Source: Thermobrachium celere DSM 8682
GTDB lineage: Bacteria > Bacillota > Clostridia > Clostridiales > Caloramatoraceae
Direction of reading: 5' to 3'
Assembly: GCF_000430995.1 (NCBI RefSeq)
Contig: NZ_HF952018.1
Location: 1,533,523 to 1,574,891 of the forward strand
DNA: 41,369 nt
Shown: positions 16,477 to 24,406 of the stretch, in pieces
Position numbering within the stretch: position 1 is the stretch's first letter
Layout of the letters: every line of letters starts with the position of its first letter
Program-made: the position numbers and the translations under genes
Notes under the pieces: generated by a model
Databases searched by the model: none
What the model was told of the DNA's origin: nothing
Seen by the model: the letters and a program-made list of their open reading frames with translations, nothing else

Positions 16477-17403
16477 TCATTTTAAAACACATTTGAAAAT
16501 ATATCTTTTGAAATGCTTTTTAGGTACTACAGCATAGTCAACCGTTTTAAAGCCTACTTCTGCTAAATCCTCTCTTATGTCGCTTACGGCAGCTATTACT
16601 GCTTCTTTTGTTATATTTGTCGCTGATTTTAATATGTGCATAATCTCTTCATGGGAAGTTACTGATAGTATTCCATAGGGTAAATCAATTATTGCCAAGT
16701 CAAACTTTTTTTCTATTTGTGATATATCCTTATTTTGAACTTTAATATCATATCCAAAAAACTCAATATTTTTTATTGCGTTTTCAACCACCTTATCATT
16801 TAAATCATATCCTTCTATATCAACACCTAAAACTGCAGCTTCAAGTAGGACTGTTCCAACTCCACAACAAGGATCTACTACTTTTTTATTTAAATCATCT
16901 CCTAGACCTATATTAAGCATTGTCCTTGCTATTCTAACTGGCAGTGCATTACAATAATATACAGGTTTATGTTCGTGTTTATGCCACTCACCACTATTTT
17001 TTATGTACTTACCAAATATCCAACTGCCTTCAACATATGTCAATGCATAAATGGTACTTGGCTTATAGACATCAACATCTCCTTCTATTTGTTCGCCTAT
17101 AATTCCCTCTAATCTATGTTTTTCATTAAACTCAACCTTAACATCATCATCCACATCGTAGTATTTAACTTTATATCCTTGAGTAGCTAAATTCAACTCC
17201 CTAACTTTAGTTACTAGATCCTCAAATTCTTTAGATTGTGCCAATATATCAATTTTGTACTTAATAAAAACACTTCTATTAATATCAAAATTTTTATCAC
17301 TAAAAAAATATTTTTTATCTGGATTAACATCAAAAATAACTCTCATCTCTAATCTGCATAGTTCTGTTTCATCTGGCCTGTAATTTATGAAATACAAATA
17401 CAT
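16477..17403 (-). CDS. TRM11/UPF0020-type RNA guanine methyltransferase
   Basis: 308 residues. The C-terminal half is a class I SAM methyltransferase: VDPCCGVGTVLLEAAVLGVD (SAM loop), GYDLNDKVVENA, and IIDLPYG, the D/N-PP-Y-type catalytic motif used for N2-guanine methylation. The N-terminal half is a beta-rich RNA-binding region (MYLYFINYRPDETELCRLEM) in the place of a THUMP domain. It probably modifies tRNA or rRNA; the target base is unknown. Start ATG follows GAGGTGAT. A GNAT gene lies 43 bases upstream in the same orientation with a small hairpin between. Confidence 0.85.
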   Translation of the reverse strand: MYLYFINYRPDETELCRLEMRVIFDVNPDKKYFFSDKNFDINRSVFIKYKIDILAQSKEFEDLVTKVRELNLATQGYKVKYYDVDDDVKVEFNEKHRLEGIIGEQIEGDVDVYKPSTIYALTYVEGSWIFGKYIKNSGEWHKHEHKPVYYCNALPVRIARTMLNIGLGDDLNKKVVDPCCGVGTVLLEAAVLGVDIEGYDLNDKVVENAIKNIEFFGYDIKVQNKDISQIEKKFDLAIIDLPYGILSVTSHEEIMHILKSATNITKEAVIAAVSDIREDLAEVGFKTVDYAVVPKKHFKRYIFKCVLK

Positions 17404-17422
17404 ATTATCACCTCAAAATATA

Positions 17423-17441
17423 AGGCTGCATAGTGCAGCCT
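17423..17441 (-). terminator. Small intergenic hairpin
   Basis: AGGCTGCA, 3-base loop, TGCAGCCT between the GNAT gene and the methyltransferase gene. It lacks a good T run on the minus strand, so it may attenuate or protect the transcript instead of stopping it. Confidence 0.5.
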
Positions 17442-17445
17442 AAAT

Positions 17446-17955
17446 TCAATGCTTTATATTATCCCATACATAGGCTATTTTTCCAACTTTTCTACCATCA
17501 ATCTCAACAACGATTTCCTTAAATACCTTTCCACCCATTTTTTCATAAAAAACTCTATTTTTATTATCTTTATATGTCCAAACTATAAGATTTAATATAT
17601 CTTCCTCAACAAGCTTATCTAAAGCTGCATTAAAAAGCATGGTTCCTATACCTTGACGTTGGTAGTCTTCATAAACATAGATAGATTTAATAACTCCTCT
17701 ATATCCTTCATCACCATCTGTAGCAACTACTATAAAACCTACAATATCTCCATCATCATTTTCTGCTACAAGCATAAATTCCTTAGTATCAGGATCTTCA
17801 AATAGTCTGTCTAACCAACTGTCCTCTAGTTCATCATATGTTCTTTGACTCAATACTTCACTAGGAATTATTCCCTCATAGGTATCTTTCCATACATCCA
17901 TATGGATTTTGGCGACCGACGGGACATCGCTTGGAATAGCTTCTCTAACCACCAT
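17446..17955 (-). CDS. GNAT-family N-acetyltransferase
   Basis: About 169 residues, the size of a single GNAT domain. VREAIPSDVPSVAKIHMDVW is the usual first strand and helix; IKSIYVYEDYQRQGIGTMLF contains the acetyl-CoA pyrophosphate loop Q/RxxGxG. FYEKMGGKVF is the fourth conserved motif. Acceptor substrate is unknown. ATG 17955 is preferred over the in-frame GTG at 17958 because GGAGGAG then has a 5-base spacing. Probably the first gene of a short unit with the RNA methyltransferase. Confidence 0.88.
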   Translation of the reverse strand: MVVREAIPSDVPSVAKIHMDVWKDTYEGIIPSEVLSQRTYDELEDSWLDRLFEDPDTKEFMLVAENDDGDIVGFIVVATDGDEGYRGVIKSIYVYEDYQRQGIGTMLFNAALDKLVEEDILNLIVWTYKDNKNRVFYEKMGGKVFKEIVVEIDGRKVGKIAYVWDNIKH

Positions 17956-17958
17956 CAC

Positions 17959-18111
17959 AACTCCTCCAAAATATAGTCTTATTATATTTATATTATCTTA
18001 CAGACTAATTTTACATTTTTAATGATAAAAAGTAAAGAAAATATAATTTAAATAAACTTATATTTTCCTAATATAATAATATTTATTTCAAAATTTCTTT
18101 TTATTTTTAAA
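17959..18111. other. Intergenic region, nothing recognised
   Basis: About 150 AT-rich bases between two minus-strand genes. It should contain the GNAT promoter, but no clear pair of boxes stands out. I see no strong terminator for the LysM gene, whose stop is at 18112. Confidence 0.35.
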
Positions 18112-19521
18112 TCACATTCCAGCTGCTATATTTATATTCCTATAGTGCATCTCAACATAACTTGATGATGTATCTTGACTGTGTGGCAGACTATTCTTTA
18201 AATATAAATCAAAATGTCCCGTTACACCATTATTGGTTATGGTTTGTGCTCCATGAGGCATTCCTGATAATGAAGCTGCTATATTCATGCCATCTTTAAA
18301 TACTACAACTGGCCTTGGATTCCACTCCCATGTACCAAATAAACTTCTCATTATTTCTGTATCTTGAGAAGTTAAAGGCTCAACGTCACTATGGTTATAA
18401 CCACCCATCATTTTAACTTTAAATTGTCTTCCTGTTTGAACATCTACAATTGTAAATATATCGCCCCTTTTTAATATATACTGGCCCTCCAAAAACCAAT
18501 CCACAATTTTGCCTCTAGTTGATGGTGAAGTTGATTCACCTGGAGTTACTGTGTAAACTCTTGGTGCATATCCTGATATTGCAATTTTATCACCAGCATC
18601 TAACCAATCATCTGGAGACATATAATTATATCTTAAAATGTTATCTACAGTAGTATTAAACTTTTTAGCAACAGAATAAACTGTATCTCCTGGCTGAACT
18701 ATATAAGTTACTGCTGGCCATTCGTATACTGGGGTTGGTGTTGTTACTTTGGGCTTAATTTCCTCTGAAGTCTTTTCAGGTATAAATAATCTTTGACCGA
18801 TATTTATTATATCAGTTGTTAGTTTATTTATTCTCTTTATCTCATCAACTGATACACCAAAGCTTTGAGCTATCTTCCATAGGGTATCACCTGATTTTAC
18901 GGTATAATAAGTTCCATATATAACTGTTTCTTTTACCTTTAAAACTTGACCTGGATATATAGTATCGGATGTTAAGTTGTTTAAAGCTTTTAGTTGAGAT
19001 ACAGAAATATTGAAACTCTGTGCTATTTTCCATAGAGTATCTCCTGCTTTTACTGTATATGTATCTGTAAGTGTTATTGAATCCTTTTGTGCTGCTCTTA
19101 GCCTTAGCGTCTGACCTACATATATAGTATCACCAGTTAAGTTATTTAAATTTTTTATAGTTTCTACGGAAATCCCAAAGGTCGTTGCAATCTTCCATAA
19201 TGTATCTCCTGCTTTTACTGTATAAAATTCTGGTATCTGCTGTGCGGTTGTTTGTGCAGATGCTTTTGTATTAAAAGGATTTATACCAAGTGGAACAGTA
19301 GCAAGAAGCATTGTACCAAGCATTATTTTGGCTGACGAGATCTTTATATTAGGAAACTTATCATCTATAATCTTCTTAACATACTCTCTTAAGTCTTCGG
19401 AATTCTTTTTAATTATTTCTCCAAGTTCACTTGATATTTCTGTTGAATTTGTATTAACGTATAATATAAGTGTATATTCATCACCATGTCTTTCTAAGTT
19501 ATATCCACGAAAAATTGACAT
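18112..19521 (-). CDS. Secreted or membrane-tethered protein with four LysM domains
   Basis: 469 residues. Residues 1-60 are charged and helical, followed by a hydrophobic stretch (SAKIMLGTMLLATVPLGI, about 63-80) that can act as an internal signal anchor. Three near-identical LysM domains follow (YTVKAGDTLWKIA, YTVKAGDTLWKIAQSF, YTVKSGDTLWKIAQSF), then a Thr/Pro linker and a fourth, more divergent LysM (YIVQPGDTVYSVAKKF). LysM domains bind N-acetylglucosamine in peptidoglycan. The last 140 or so residues (GKIVDWFLEGQYILKRGDIF to the C-terminus, with GHFDLYLKNSLPH) form a conserved clostridial domain I know only as uncharacterised. ATG 19521 follows AAAGGAGGTG, and that site is inside a hairpin. 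Confidence 0.85.
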   Translation of the reverse strand: MSIFRGYNLERHGDEYTLILYVNTNSTEISSELGEIIKKNSEDLREYVKKIIDDKFPNIKISSAKIMLGTMLLATVPLGINPFNTKASAQTTAQQIPEFYTVKAGDTLWKIATTFGISVETIKNLNNLTGDTIYVGQTLRLRAAQKDSITLTDTYTVKAGDTLWKIAQSFNISVSQLKALNNLTSDTIYPGQVLKVKETVIYGTYYTVKSGDTLWKIAQSFGVSVDEIKRINKLTTDIINIGQRLFIPEKTSEEIKPKVTTPTPVYEWPAVTYIVQPGDTVYSVAKKFNTTVDNILRYNYMSPDDWLDAGDKIAISGYAPRVYTVTPGESTSPSTRGKIVDWFLEGQYILKRGDIFTIVDVQTGRQFKVKMMGGYNHSDVEPLTSQDTEIMRSLFGTWEWNPRPVVVFKDGMNIAASLSGMPHGAQTITNNGVTGHFDLYLKNSLPHSQDTSSSYVEMHYRNINIAAGM

Positions 19522-19529
19522 CTTAACAC

Positions 19530-19563
19530 CTCCTTTTATTTAGTTTTTCCAAAATAAAAGGAG
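19530..19563 (-). promoter_or_regulatory. Hairpin enclosing the LysM gene ribosome binding site
   Basis: A perfect 12-base inverted repeat, CTCCTTTTATTT at 19552-19563 and AAATAAAAGGAG at 19530-19541 (minus strand), separated by 10 bases. The second arm is most of the Shine-Dalgarno sequence just upstream of ATG 19521, so folding would hide it. This could be translational control. Confidence 0.6.
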
Positions 19564-19609
19564 TTATAAATAATAAAAATCCACCCATTTATTATTATTG
19601 ATATTTAAA

Positions 19610-19639
19610 AAGCCCCATGATGTTTACATCATGGGGCTT
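19610..19639 (-). terminator. Terminator of deoD
   Basis: AAGCCCCATGATG and CATCATGGGGCTT form a perfect 13-bp stem with a 4-base loop; the minus strand continues TTTTTAAATA. It lies 13 bases after the deoD stop. Confidence 0.9.
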
Positions 19640-19652
19640 AATATTTACTGAA

Positions 19653-20351
19653 TTATACTATATTTAATGCAATATCTATCATTTGTGTAAATGTTGTTTG
19701 TCTTTCTTGTGCTGTTGTTTCTTCACCTGTTACTACGTGATCTGATACAGTTAAAATTGTTAATGCATTCACACCATATTTTGCAGCAAGTGTGTATAGA
19801 GCTGTAGTTTCCATTTCAACAGCTAATACTCCATATTTTGCCCAAATCTTATAAAACTCTCTATCATCATGATAGAATGAGTCTTCTGTTAGTATATTTC
19901 CAACTTTTACGTTTATTCCATTCTTCTTTGCATATTCGTATGCCTTATATAAAAGATCAAAACTTGCTGCTGGAGCATAATCTAATCCATTAAATGTTAT
20001 TCTATTAATATTTGATGTAGTACATGATGTCATTGCTAGTATTACATCTCTAACCTTAACATCTTCTTTTATTGCACCACATGTTCCTATTCTTATTAAA
20101 TTCTTAACACCATAGCTGTTTATCAATTCATTTACATATATTGAAATTGAAGGTACACCCATACCAGTTCCTTGAACTGATACTCTTTTACCCTTATAAT
20201 ATCCTGTAAATCCGTACATTCCTCTAACTTCGTTATAGCATTCAACATTCTCTAAAAAGTTTTCTGCTATAAACTTTGCTCTAAGTGGGTCACCTGGTAG
20301 AAGAACTGTTTCTGCTATTTGACCTTCCTTTGCACCAATATGTACGCTCAT
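19653..20351 (-). CDS. deoD: Purine nucleoside phosphorylase, DeoD type
   Basis: 232 residues from the chosen start, the standard length of the hexameric trimeric-fold enzyme that phosphorolyses purine (deoxy)nucleosides to base and (deoxy)ribose-1-phosphate. Seen: [20 protein letters not shown] (phosphate loop), [34 protein letters not shown] (ribose/base binding) and [11 protein letters not shown] with the catalytic Asp. Start ATG 20351 has AGGAGG at ideal spacing and gives the usual MSVHI N-terminus; a longer open frame to 20411 has no family counterpart. Single-gene unit with its own promoter and terminator. Confidence 0.96.
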   Translation of the reverse strand: MSVHIGAKEGQIAETVLLPGDPLRAKFIAENFLENVECYNEVRGMYGFTGYYKGKRVSVQGTGMGVPSISIYVNELINSYGVKNLIRIGTCGAIKEDVKVRDVILAMTSCTTSNINRITFNGLDYAPAASFDLLYKAYEYAKKNGINVKVGNILTEDSFYHDDREFYKIWAKYGVLAVEMETTALYTLAAKYGVNALTILTVSDHVVTGEETTAQERQTTFTQMIDIALNIV

Positions 20352-20435
20352 GCTCTTCCTCCTATTCATAATGTTTTTGTAATCATTCCACTTTTGCGAA
20401 TTGTGTAACAAATCCTTTAATTGAGTCTATTTTAA

Positions 20436-20464
20436 ATATTATCATATATAAAAAACCTTCTCAA
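20436..20464 (-). promoter_or_regulatory. Probable sigma-A promoter of deoD
   Basis: On the minus strand TTGAGA (20459-20464), 17-base spacer, TAATAT (20436-20441), about 85 bases upstream of the deoD start codon. Confidence 0.6.
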
Positions 20465-20523
20465 TATAAATTTTATTAAATTATTAGAACATATTTAGAA
20501 TAAAATGGAATATATTAAATTAC

Positions 20524-20554
20524 CCTCGTCCCCTTATAATTTTAGGTGACGAGG
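20524..20554 (-). terminator. Weak terminator-like hairpin after the HMA-like gene
   Basis: CCTCGTC and GACGAGG at the base of a hairpin, 9 bases after the stop of the 72-residue gene. The following T run is poor, so function as a terminator is likely but not certain. Confidence 0.5.
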
Positions 20555-20563
20555 AGTTTTATA

Positions 20564-20773
20564 TTAATCATCTACTTTAAATCCTTTTTTTTCAACTGTA
20601 TATTTAATTTTATCCTTTATAACTTGATTTTCATCATAGTAAACATTTACTGTACCCTCTTGATAGTCTACATCAACATCTTGAATACCTCTAATTCCAC
20701 TTATTATACTTGCAATTTCCTTTGCAGAAGTTTCATCATGCATTGATGGCACCCTAAATGAATATTCCTTCAT
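20564..20773 (-). CDS. HMA-like small protein without the metal-binding CxxC
   Basis: About 69 residues, one heavy-metal-associated ferredoxin-like fold by pattern: YSFRVPSMHDETSAKEIASI, GIQDVDVDYQEGTVNVYY, IKYTVEKKGFKV. The metal loop is MHDETS where copper chaperones have MxCxxC, so it cannot bind metal by the usual cysteines. ATG 20773 is chosen because AGGAGG lies 8 bases upstream. It follows the phosphoesterase gene by 37 bases and is probably cotranscribed. A structural or regulatory role is more likely than copper transfer. Confidence 0.75.
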   Translation of the reverse strand: MKEYSFRVPSMHDETSAKEIASIISGIRGIQDVDVDYQEGTVNVYYDENQVIKDKIKYTVEKKGFKVDD

Positions 20774-20810
20774 ACTATGCACCTCCTATTTTTATTTTTC
20801 CCAAAACAAT

Positions 20811-21494
20811 TTATAAAATCCTAACTGGATTAAAATTAATTATATCGCAGGAGGTACATATGTATTCTATTCCATCAATTAAACCATTTTCACAAATATA
20901 TCTTGCATCATAGTGAATATGACCATAAACAACCTTTTCAACTTTGTATTCCTTTAACAAATCTACAAACTCCTGATTTACTGCAATTTTAGTTACAGGT
21001 GGATAGTGCATCATAACTATTATTTTGGATAGTCCAGTTTTTACAGCACTATCAAGAGACATTCTAAGCCTTATAAGTTCCCTTTTATGAACTTTAACAT
21101 CATGCTCATCATCGGTAGATTCTAAATTAATCCATCCTCTTGTGCCACATATAGCATAATCATTATAGGCATAATGAGTATTTTGGATAAAATACATATC
21201 TTCAAAAAGGGAATTGATTTTAGTTATTGAGCTCCACCAATAATCGTGGTTACCTTTTATAAAAACTTTCTTTCCATTCAAGTTATGTATAAACTCTAGA
21301 TCCTTATATGCATCCTCAAGCTTCATAGCCCAAGATATATCACCTGCAACCAAAACTAAATCATCACTTCCTACTTTACTATTCCAATTCTCCATTATCT
21401 TTAGATGATGATCCTTCCACATCTCTCCAAAGACATCCATGGGTTTGTCTGCAGATAAAGATAAATGTAAATCTGATATTGCATATATTGCCAC
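20811..21494 (-). CDS. Metallophosphoesterase (calcineurin-like)
   Basis: 227 residues with every motif of the metallophosphoesterase fold intact: AISDLHLS (I), VAGDISWAMK (II), IKGNHDYWW (III), MMHYPPV (IV) and YGHIHYDA (V). These supply two metal ions and the catalytic histidine. GNHDYWW and the size match a family of predicted phosphohydrolases widespread in Firmicutes; the substrate is unknown. It starts at GTG 21494; an overlapping ATG one base upstream is out of frame. It contrasts with the degenerate relative at 4604. Upstream, a divergent FliK-like gene begins 80 bases away. Confidence 0.9.
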   Translation of the reverse strand: MAIYAISDLHLSLSADKPMDVFGEMWKDHHLKIMENWNSKVGSDDLVLVAGDISWAMKLEDAYKDLEFIHNLNGKKVFIKGNHDYWWSSITKINSLFEDMYFIQNTHYAYNDYAICGTRGWINLESTDDEHDVKVHKRELIRLRMSLDSAVKTGLSKIIVMMHYPPVTKIAVNQEFVDLLKEYKVEKVVYGHIHYDARYICENGLIDGIEYICTSCDIINFNPVRIL

Positions 21495-21573
21495 ATTACC
21501 ACATCCTAATTTATTATTTTATATTCCTATTTATTTTATAACATTTTTTCCGATAATTTAATAGGTGATTTGT

Positions 21574-22740
21574 ATGAGAATAGAAGCTTTAGAAAAACTA
21601 TTAAACAAATATCAAGATAACACTAAAAGACTATATGAAGGTTCGATTATTAGTGCTAAAATTATTGCTCTTGAAGAAGGAAAAGGAGCAATTAAACTTT
21701 ATGATGGAACAGTTATACCTGCAATATTTATATCAAAGGATATCGACAAGAAGGATCAGTTTCTAAAATTTAAAATTGAAAAAATTGAAGATAACACAGT
21801 TATTTTAAGAGCTATTGAAAAAAATCAAGTTGAAAGGGAATATTCAAACATAAAACAGATTTCAGACAAGCTGTCAATTCCCATAAAGGATGCTGAAGAA
21901 ATAATTAAATCTCTTATTAAATTTAGTTTACCAGCAACAGATGAAAATATTATGTTCATTTATAATTCTTCTAAAGCAGTTGATTCAATAAAAAGGTTAA
22001 CTGAAGAGGATATAAAATCTTTACTTAATAATCTATTTAAAATAGATATTTCAAACGAACAGTTAAATGAAATAAAACAATATCTTAAAGAAATAAATGA
22101 TATAGATACTGATTTTTTGACCTTCATGTTGGAAAATAAGCTTAAATTATCTTTACAAAATTTAATTGGTGCAAAGCATTTTTTAAATGAAAGTAAATTT
22201 ATAAATGAAATAATTCAAAGTATAAACAAATTAAACGACGGCAAATTAACTAAAATTTTCACTCTTGAAGATATATCTAGGGAACTCTTAAAAAACTCTG
22301 ACATACTAAAAACTTCTAATGAATTTATTGAAAAATTTGATATAATAAGATTGTTAAATAAAAATTACAATTTCTATTTTTTTAATACAAATATAAATAA
22401 CCATACCTACAGCAACAGCATTATCATTAAAAATAAATATAAAAATAAAAATTTATTGGATGCCAACAATATAAAGTTTTATATTAAAGTAAATACTCAA
22501 AATCTAGGTACTGTTGAAAGCTATATTCAAAAATACAACCAAAACATGGTTATAAATTTAAAATGTGAAAAACAACACATACACTACATTAAAAATAATT
22601 TAAATCTATTAAGTTCAGCACTAGATGAAATTGGTATTAAGCTTATAAACGTAAATGTTGAAGAGATAAAAGAAAGCCATAAAAACATAATAAACTTTTT
22701 CAATGATTTCATAGTAAACGAACTGGATGTGAAGGTATGA
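21574..22740 (+). CDS. FliK/YlqG-like protein paired with an FlhB C-terminal homologue
   Basis: About 388 residues, acidic, Lys/Asn/Ile-rich, no signal peptide. The N-terminal part (EGSIISAKIIALEEGKGAIKLYDGTVIPA) looks like a small beta-barrel. The last 100 residues (IKFYIKVNTQNLGTVESYIQ to the C-terminus) resemble the FliK C-terminal domain in pattern. I assign it mainly from context: the next gene is an FlhB-C protein, and in B. subtilis the ylqG-ylqH pair has the same order. ATG 21574 is preferred over GTG 21565 because AGGTGA fits it better. Its TGA overlaps the next ATG (ATGA), so translation is coupled. Function in flagellar export is uncertain. Confidence 0.6.
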   Translation: MRIEALEKLLNKYQDNTKRLYEGSIISAKIIALEEGKGAIKLYDGTVIPAIFISKDIDKKDQFLKFKIEKIEDNTVILRAIEKNQVEREYSNIKQISDKLSIPIKDAEEIIKSLIKFSLPATDENIMFIYNSSKAVDSIKRLTEEDIKSLLNNLFKIDISNEQLNEIKQYLKEINDIDTDFLTFMLENKLKLSLQNLIGAKHFLNESKFINEIIQSINKLNDGKLTKIFTLEDISRELLKNSDILKTSNEFIEKFDIIRLLNKNYNFYFFNTNINNHTYSNSIIIKNKYKNKNLLDANNIKFYIKVNTQNLGTVESYIQKYNQNMVINLKCEKQHIHYIKNNLNLLSSALDEIGIKLINVNVEEIKESHKNIINFFNDFIVNELDVKV

Positions 22741-23003
22741 AAAGAAAAAAGGCAGTTGCACTAAAATATAAAAAAGAATTTAATGCCCCTATTGTAACCG
22801 CAGTAGGATTTGGTGAAATTGCAGAAAAAATATTAAATAAGGCAAAAGAAAGTAATGTACCCATTGTTGAGGATGAATCTTTAGTAAATGAACTTTCCAA
22901 AATTGAACCTTCCTCTCCAATACCTTATGAGCTTTATGAAGCTGTTGCAAGGATTATAGCATTTATTTACCACTTAGACGAGAAACAAAATATCAAGGAG
23001 TGA
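22737..23003 (+). CDS. FlhB C-terminal-domain-like protein (YlqH/EscU-type)
   Basis: 88 residues matching only the cytoplasmic C-terminal domain of FlhB/YscU, the export-substrate switch of flagellar and type III secretion systems. Seen: AVALKYKKEFNAPIVTAVGFGEIAEKI and PIVEDESLVNELSKIEPSSPIPYELYEAVARIIAFIY. The NPTH autocleavage site of FlhB is absent; FNAPIVTA sits at that place. Such stand-alone proteins (B. subtilis YlqH) occur widely in Firmicutes, often away from flagellar operons. Translationally coupled to the FliK-like gene by an ATGA overlap and followed 6 bases later by the DUF2225 gene. Confidence 0.85.
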   Translation: MKRKKAVALKYKKEFNAPIVTAVGFGEIAEKILNKAKESNVPIVEDESLVNELSKIEPSSPIPYELYEAVARIIAFIYHLDEKQNIKE

Positions 23004-23008
23004 TATAA

Positions 23009-23779
23009 ATGTCAGATCTTTTTTCAGGACTTGAAGATTTAGGATTTAAAGATATCAAATTAAACATATATGAAAAGGAGCAAGAGGCAAGAAAAAATAC
23101 TGAAACTACTGTTAAAACTACAGATACATTTTTATATGAAAAGACTTTTGTTTGCCCTGTTTGTGAAAAGGAATTTAAATCAAAGGCATTAAAAAATGGT
23201 AAAACAAGAAGGATTGGGAGCGACACAGATTTAATGCCCATTTATCAAGGACCAAATCCTCTCTTTTATGACGTACACATATGTCCAAACTGTGGATATA
23301 GTGCACTAAATCAATATTTTGATAAAATTAAGCAGGAACAAGCTTTATTAATAAAAGCAGTTATTTCTCCTAAATTTAGACCTAAAACTTATCCAGAAAC
23401 ATATGATGAAAATATAGCAATAGAAAGGTATAAACTTGCTCTTTTAAATGCTGTTGTAAAAAAAGCAAAGACAAGCGAAAAGGCCTTTATATGTTTAAAA
23501 ATTGCATGGATGTATAGGCTATTAAAAAACTTTGAAGAAGAAAAAAAGTTTTTAGAACAGGCTTATATTGGTTTTAAAGAAGCCTTTGAAAAGGAAGCAT
23601 TCCCTATTTGTGGAATGGACAACTATACCCTATCCTACTTAATAGGAGAATTAGCAAGACGATTAGGAAATAATGAAGAAGCTCTTCTTTGGTTTAGTAA
23701 GGTTATTGTAACCCCAGGAGTAAATCCTCGTCTTAAAGAAATGGCAAGGGATCAGAAGGATTTAATAAAAGGAATGTAA
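23009..23779 (+). CDS. DUF2225 protein
   Basis: 256 residues. Two zinc-ribbon-like cysteine pairs near the N-terminus (FVCPVCEKEFKSK and HICPNCGYSA), with the RIGSDTDLMPIYQGPNPLFYDV segment that defines DUF2225. The C-terminal half is helical and repeat-like (ICLKIAWMYRLL, YLIGELARRLGNNEEALLWFSKVI), consistent with TPR units. Likely a protein-binding scaffold; function unknown. AAGGAGTG precedes the ATG. It is the third gene of the FliK-like/FlhB-C operon, ended by the terminator at 23793. Confidence 0.85.
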   Translation: MSDLFSGLEDLGFKDIKLNIYEKEQEARKNTETTVKTTDTFLYEKTFVCPVCEKEFKSKALKNGKTRRIGSDTDLMPIYQGPNPLFYDVHICPNCGYSALNQYFDKIKQEQALLIKAVISPKFRPKTYPETYDENIAIERYKLALLNAVVKKAKTSEKAFICLKIAWMYRLLKNFEEEKKFLEQAYIGFKEAFEKEAFPICGMDNYTLSYLIGELARRLGNNEEALLWFSKVIVTPGVNPRLKEMARDQKDLIKGM

Positions 23780-23791
23780 ACTATTTTTAAA

Positions 23792-23827
23792 GCCCCATTA
23801 ACAGATTTTGCAATCTATTAATGGGGT
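23792..23827 (+). terminator. Terminator between convergent genes
   Basis: GCCCCATTAACAGAT pairs with ATCTATTAATGGGGT (one mismatch) and continues CTTTATAAA. It ends the DUF2225 operon and may also serve the thioredoxin-like gene from the other side. Confidence 0.8.
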
Positions 23828-23837
23828 CTTTATAAAA

Positions 23838-24326
23838 TCACTTAGTCATTAATATCCTTACAATTTCTTCTTCAATCAACTTTATGTACTTACCTTCTCT
23901 GTACTTGTTTATTCTATCCTTCATTTCTTCGTAGGACAAATTTATAAGCAAATTTTTAAATTCTTGTGGAAATTCAACTATAATACCTCTTAAAGTATCA
24001 TCTTTATTTATAAATATAACTGTAGGTATTCTTGCTTCACCTGTTAATTGCTTTAAAAGTTCCTCATTTCCCTGTCTTTTAAGAATTTTTACATCTATAC
24101 CCATTTGATCATTTAAAAAACTTATAAATGGGAATAATATTAAACAATCAGGACAGAAGGATTCTGAAAACATCAGTATTCTAAAATCCAAATTTTCCTT
24201 CTTTAGATTATTTAGAAGGCTTGATCTATAAATTTCTTTAGCAAGTTCTCTGTGTTTATTTAATTTTTCTTCATCATAAGTTTTTAAATATTCTTCTACT
24301 GTTAATGCATTTATTAATTCTAACAT
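23838..24326 (-). CDS. Thioredoxin-like protein with CPDC motif
   Basis: 162 residues. The thioredoxin fold covers about residues 45-115: FRILMFSESFCPDCLILFPF gives a CxxC (CPDC) active site in place of CGPC, and ARIPTVIFIN holds the cis-proline. N- and C-terminal helical extensions lie on both sides. This matches the thioredoxin_9-type family common in Firmicutes, predicted thiol-disulfide oxidoreductases of the cytoplasm. No signal peptide. ATG follows AGGTGGTG. Monocistronic by context. Confidence 0.85.
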   Translation of the reverse strand: MLELINALTVEEYLKTYDEEKLNKHRELAKEIYRSSLLNNLKKENLDFRILMFSESFCPDCLILFPFISFLNDQMGIDVKILKRQGNEELLKQLTGEARIPTVIFINKDDTLRGIIVEFPQEFKNLLINLSYEEMKDRINKYREGKYIKLIEEEIVRILMTK

Positions 24327-24406
24327 AAAAACACCACCTATTTACAATATCTGTATTTAATTATACAATAAAAATAAAAAATATTCTATAAAGGGGACAA
24401 TCAAAT

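Noticed and set aside
20352-20411. N-terminal extension of DeoD to ATG 20411
   Set aside because: DeoD proteins begin at MSVHI or similar; the extension contains the true ribosome binding site.
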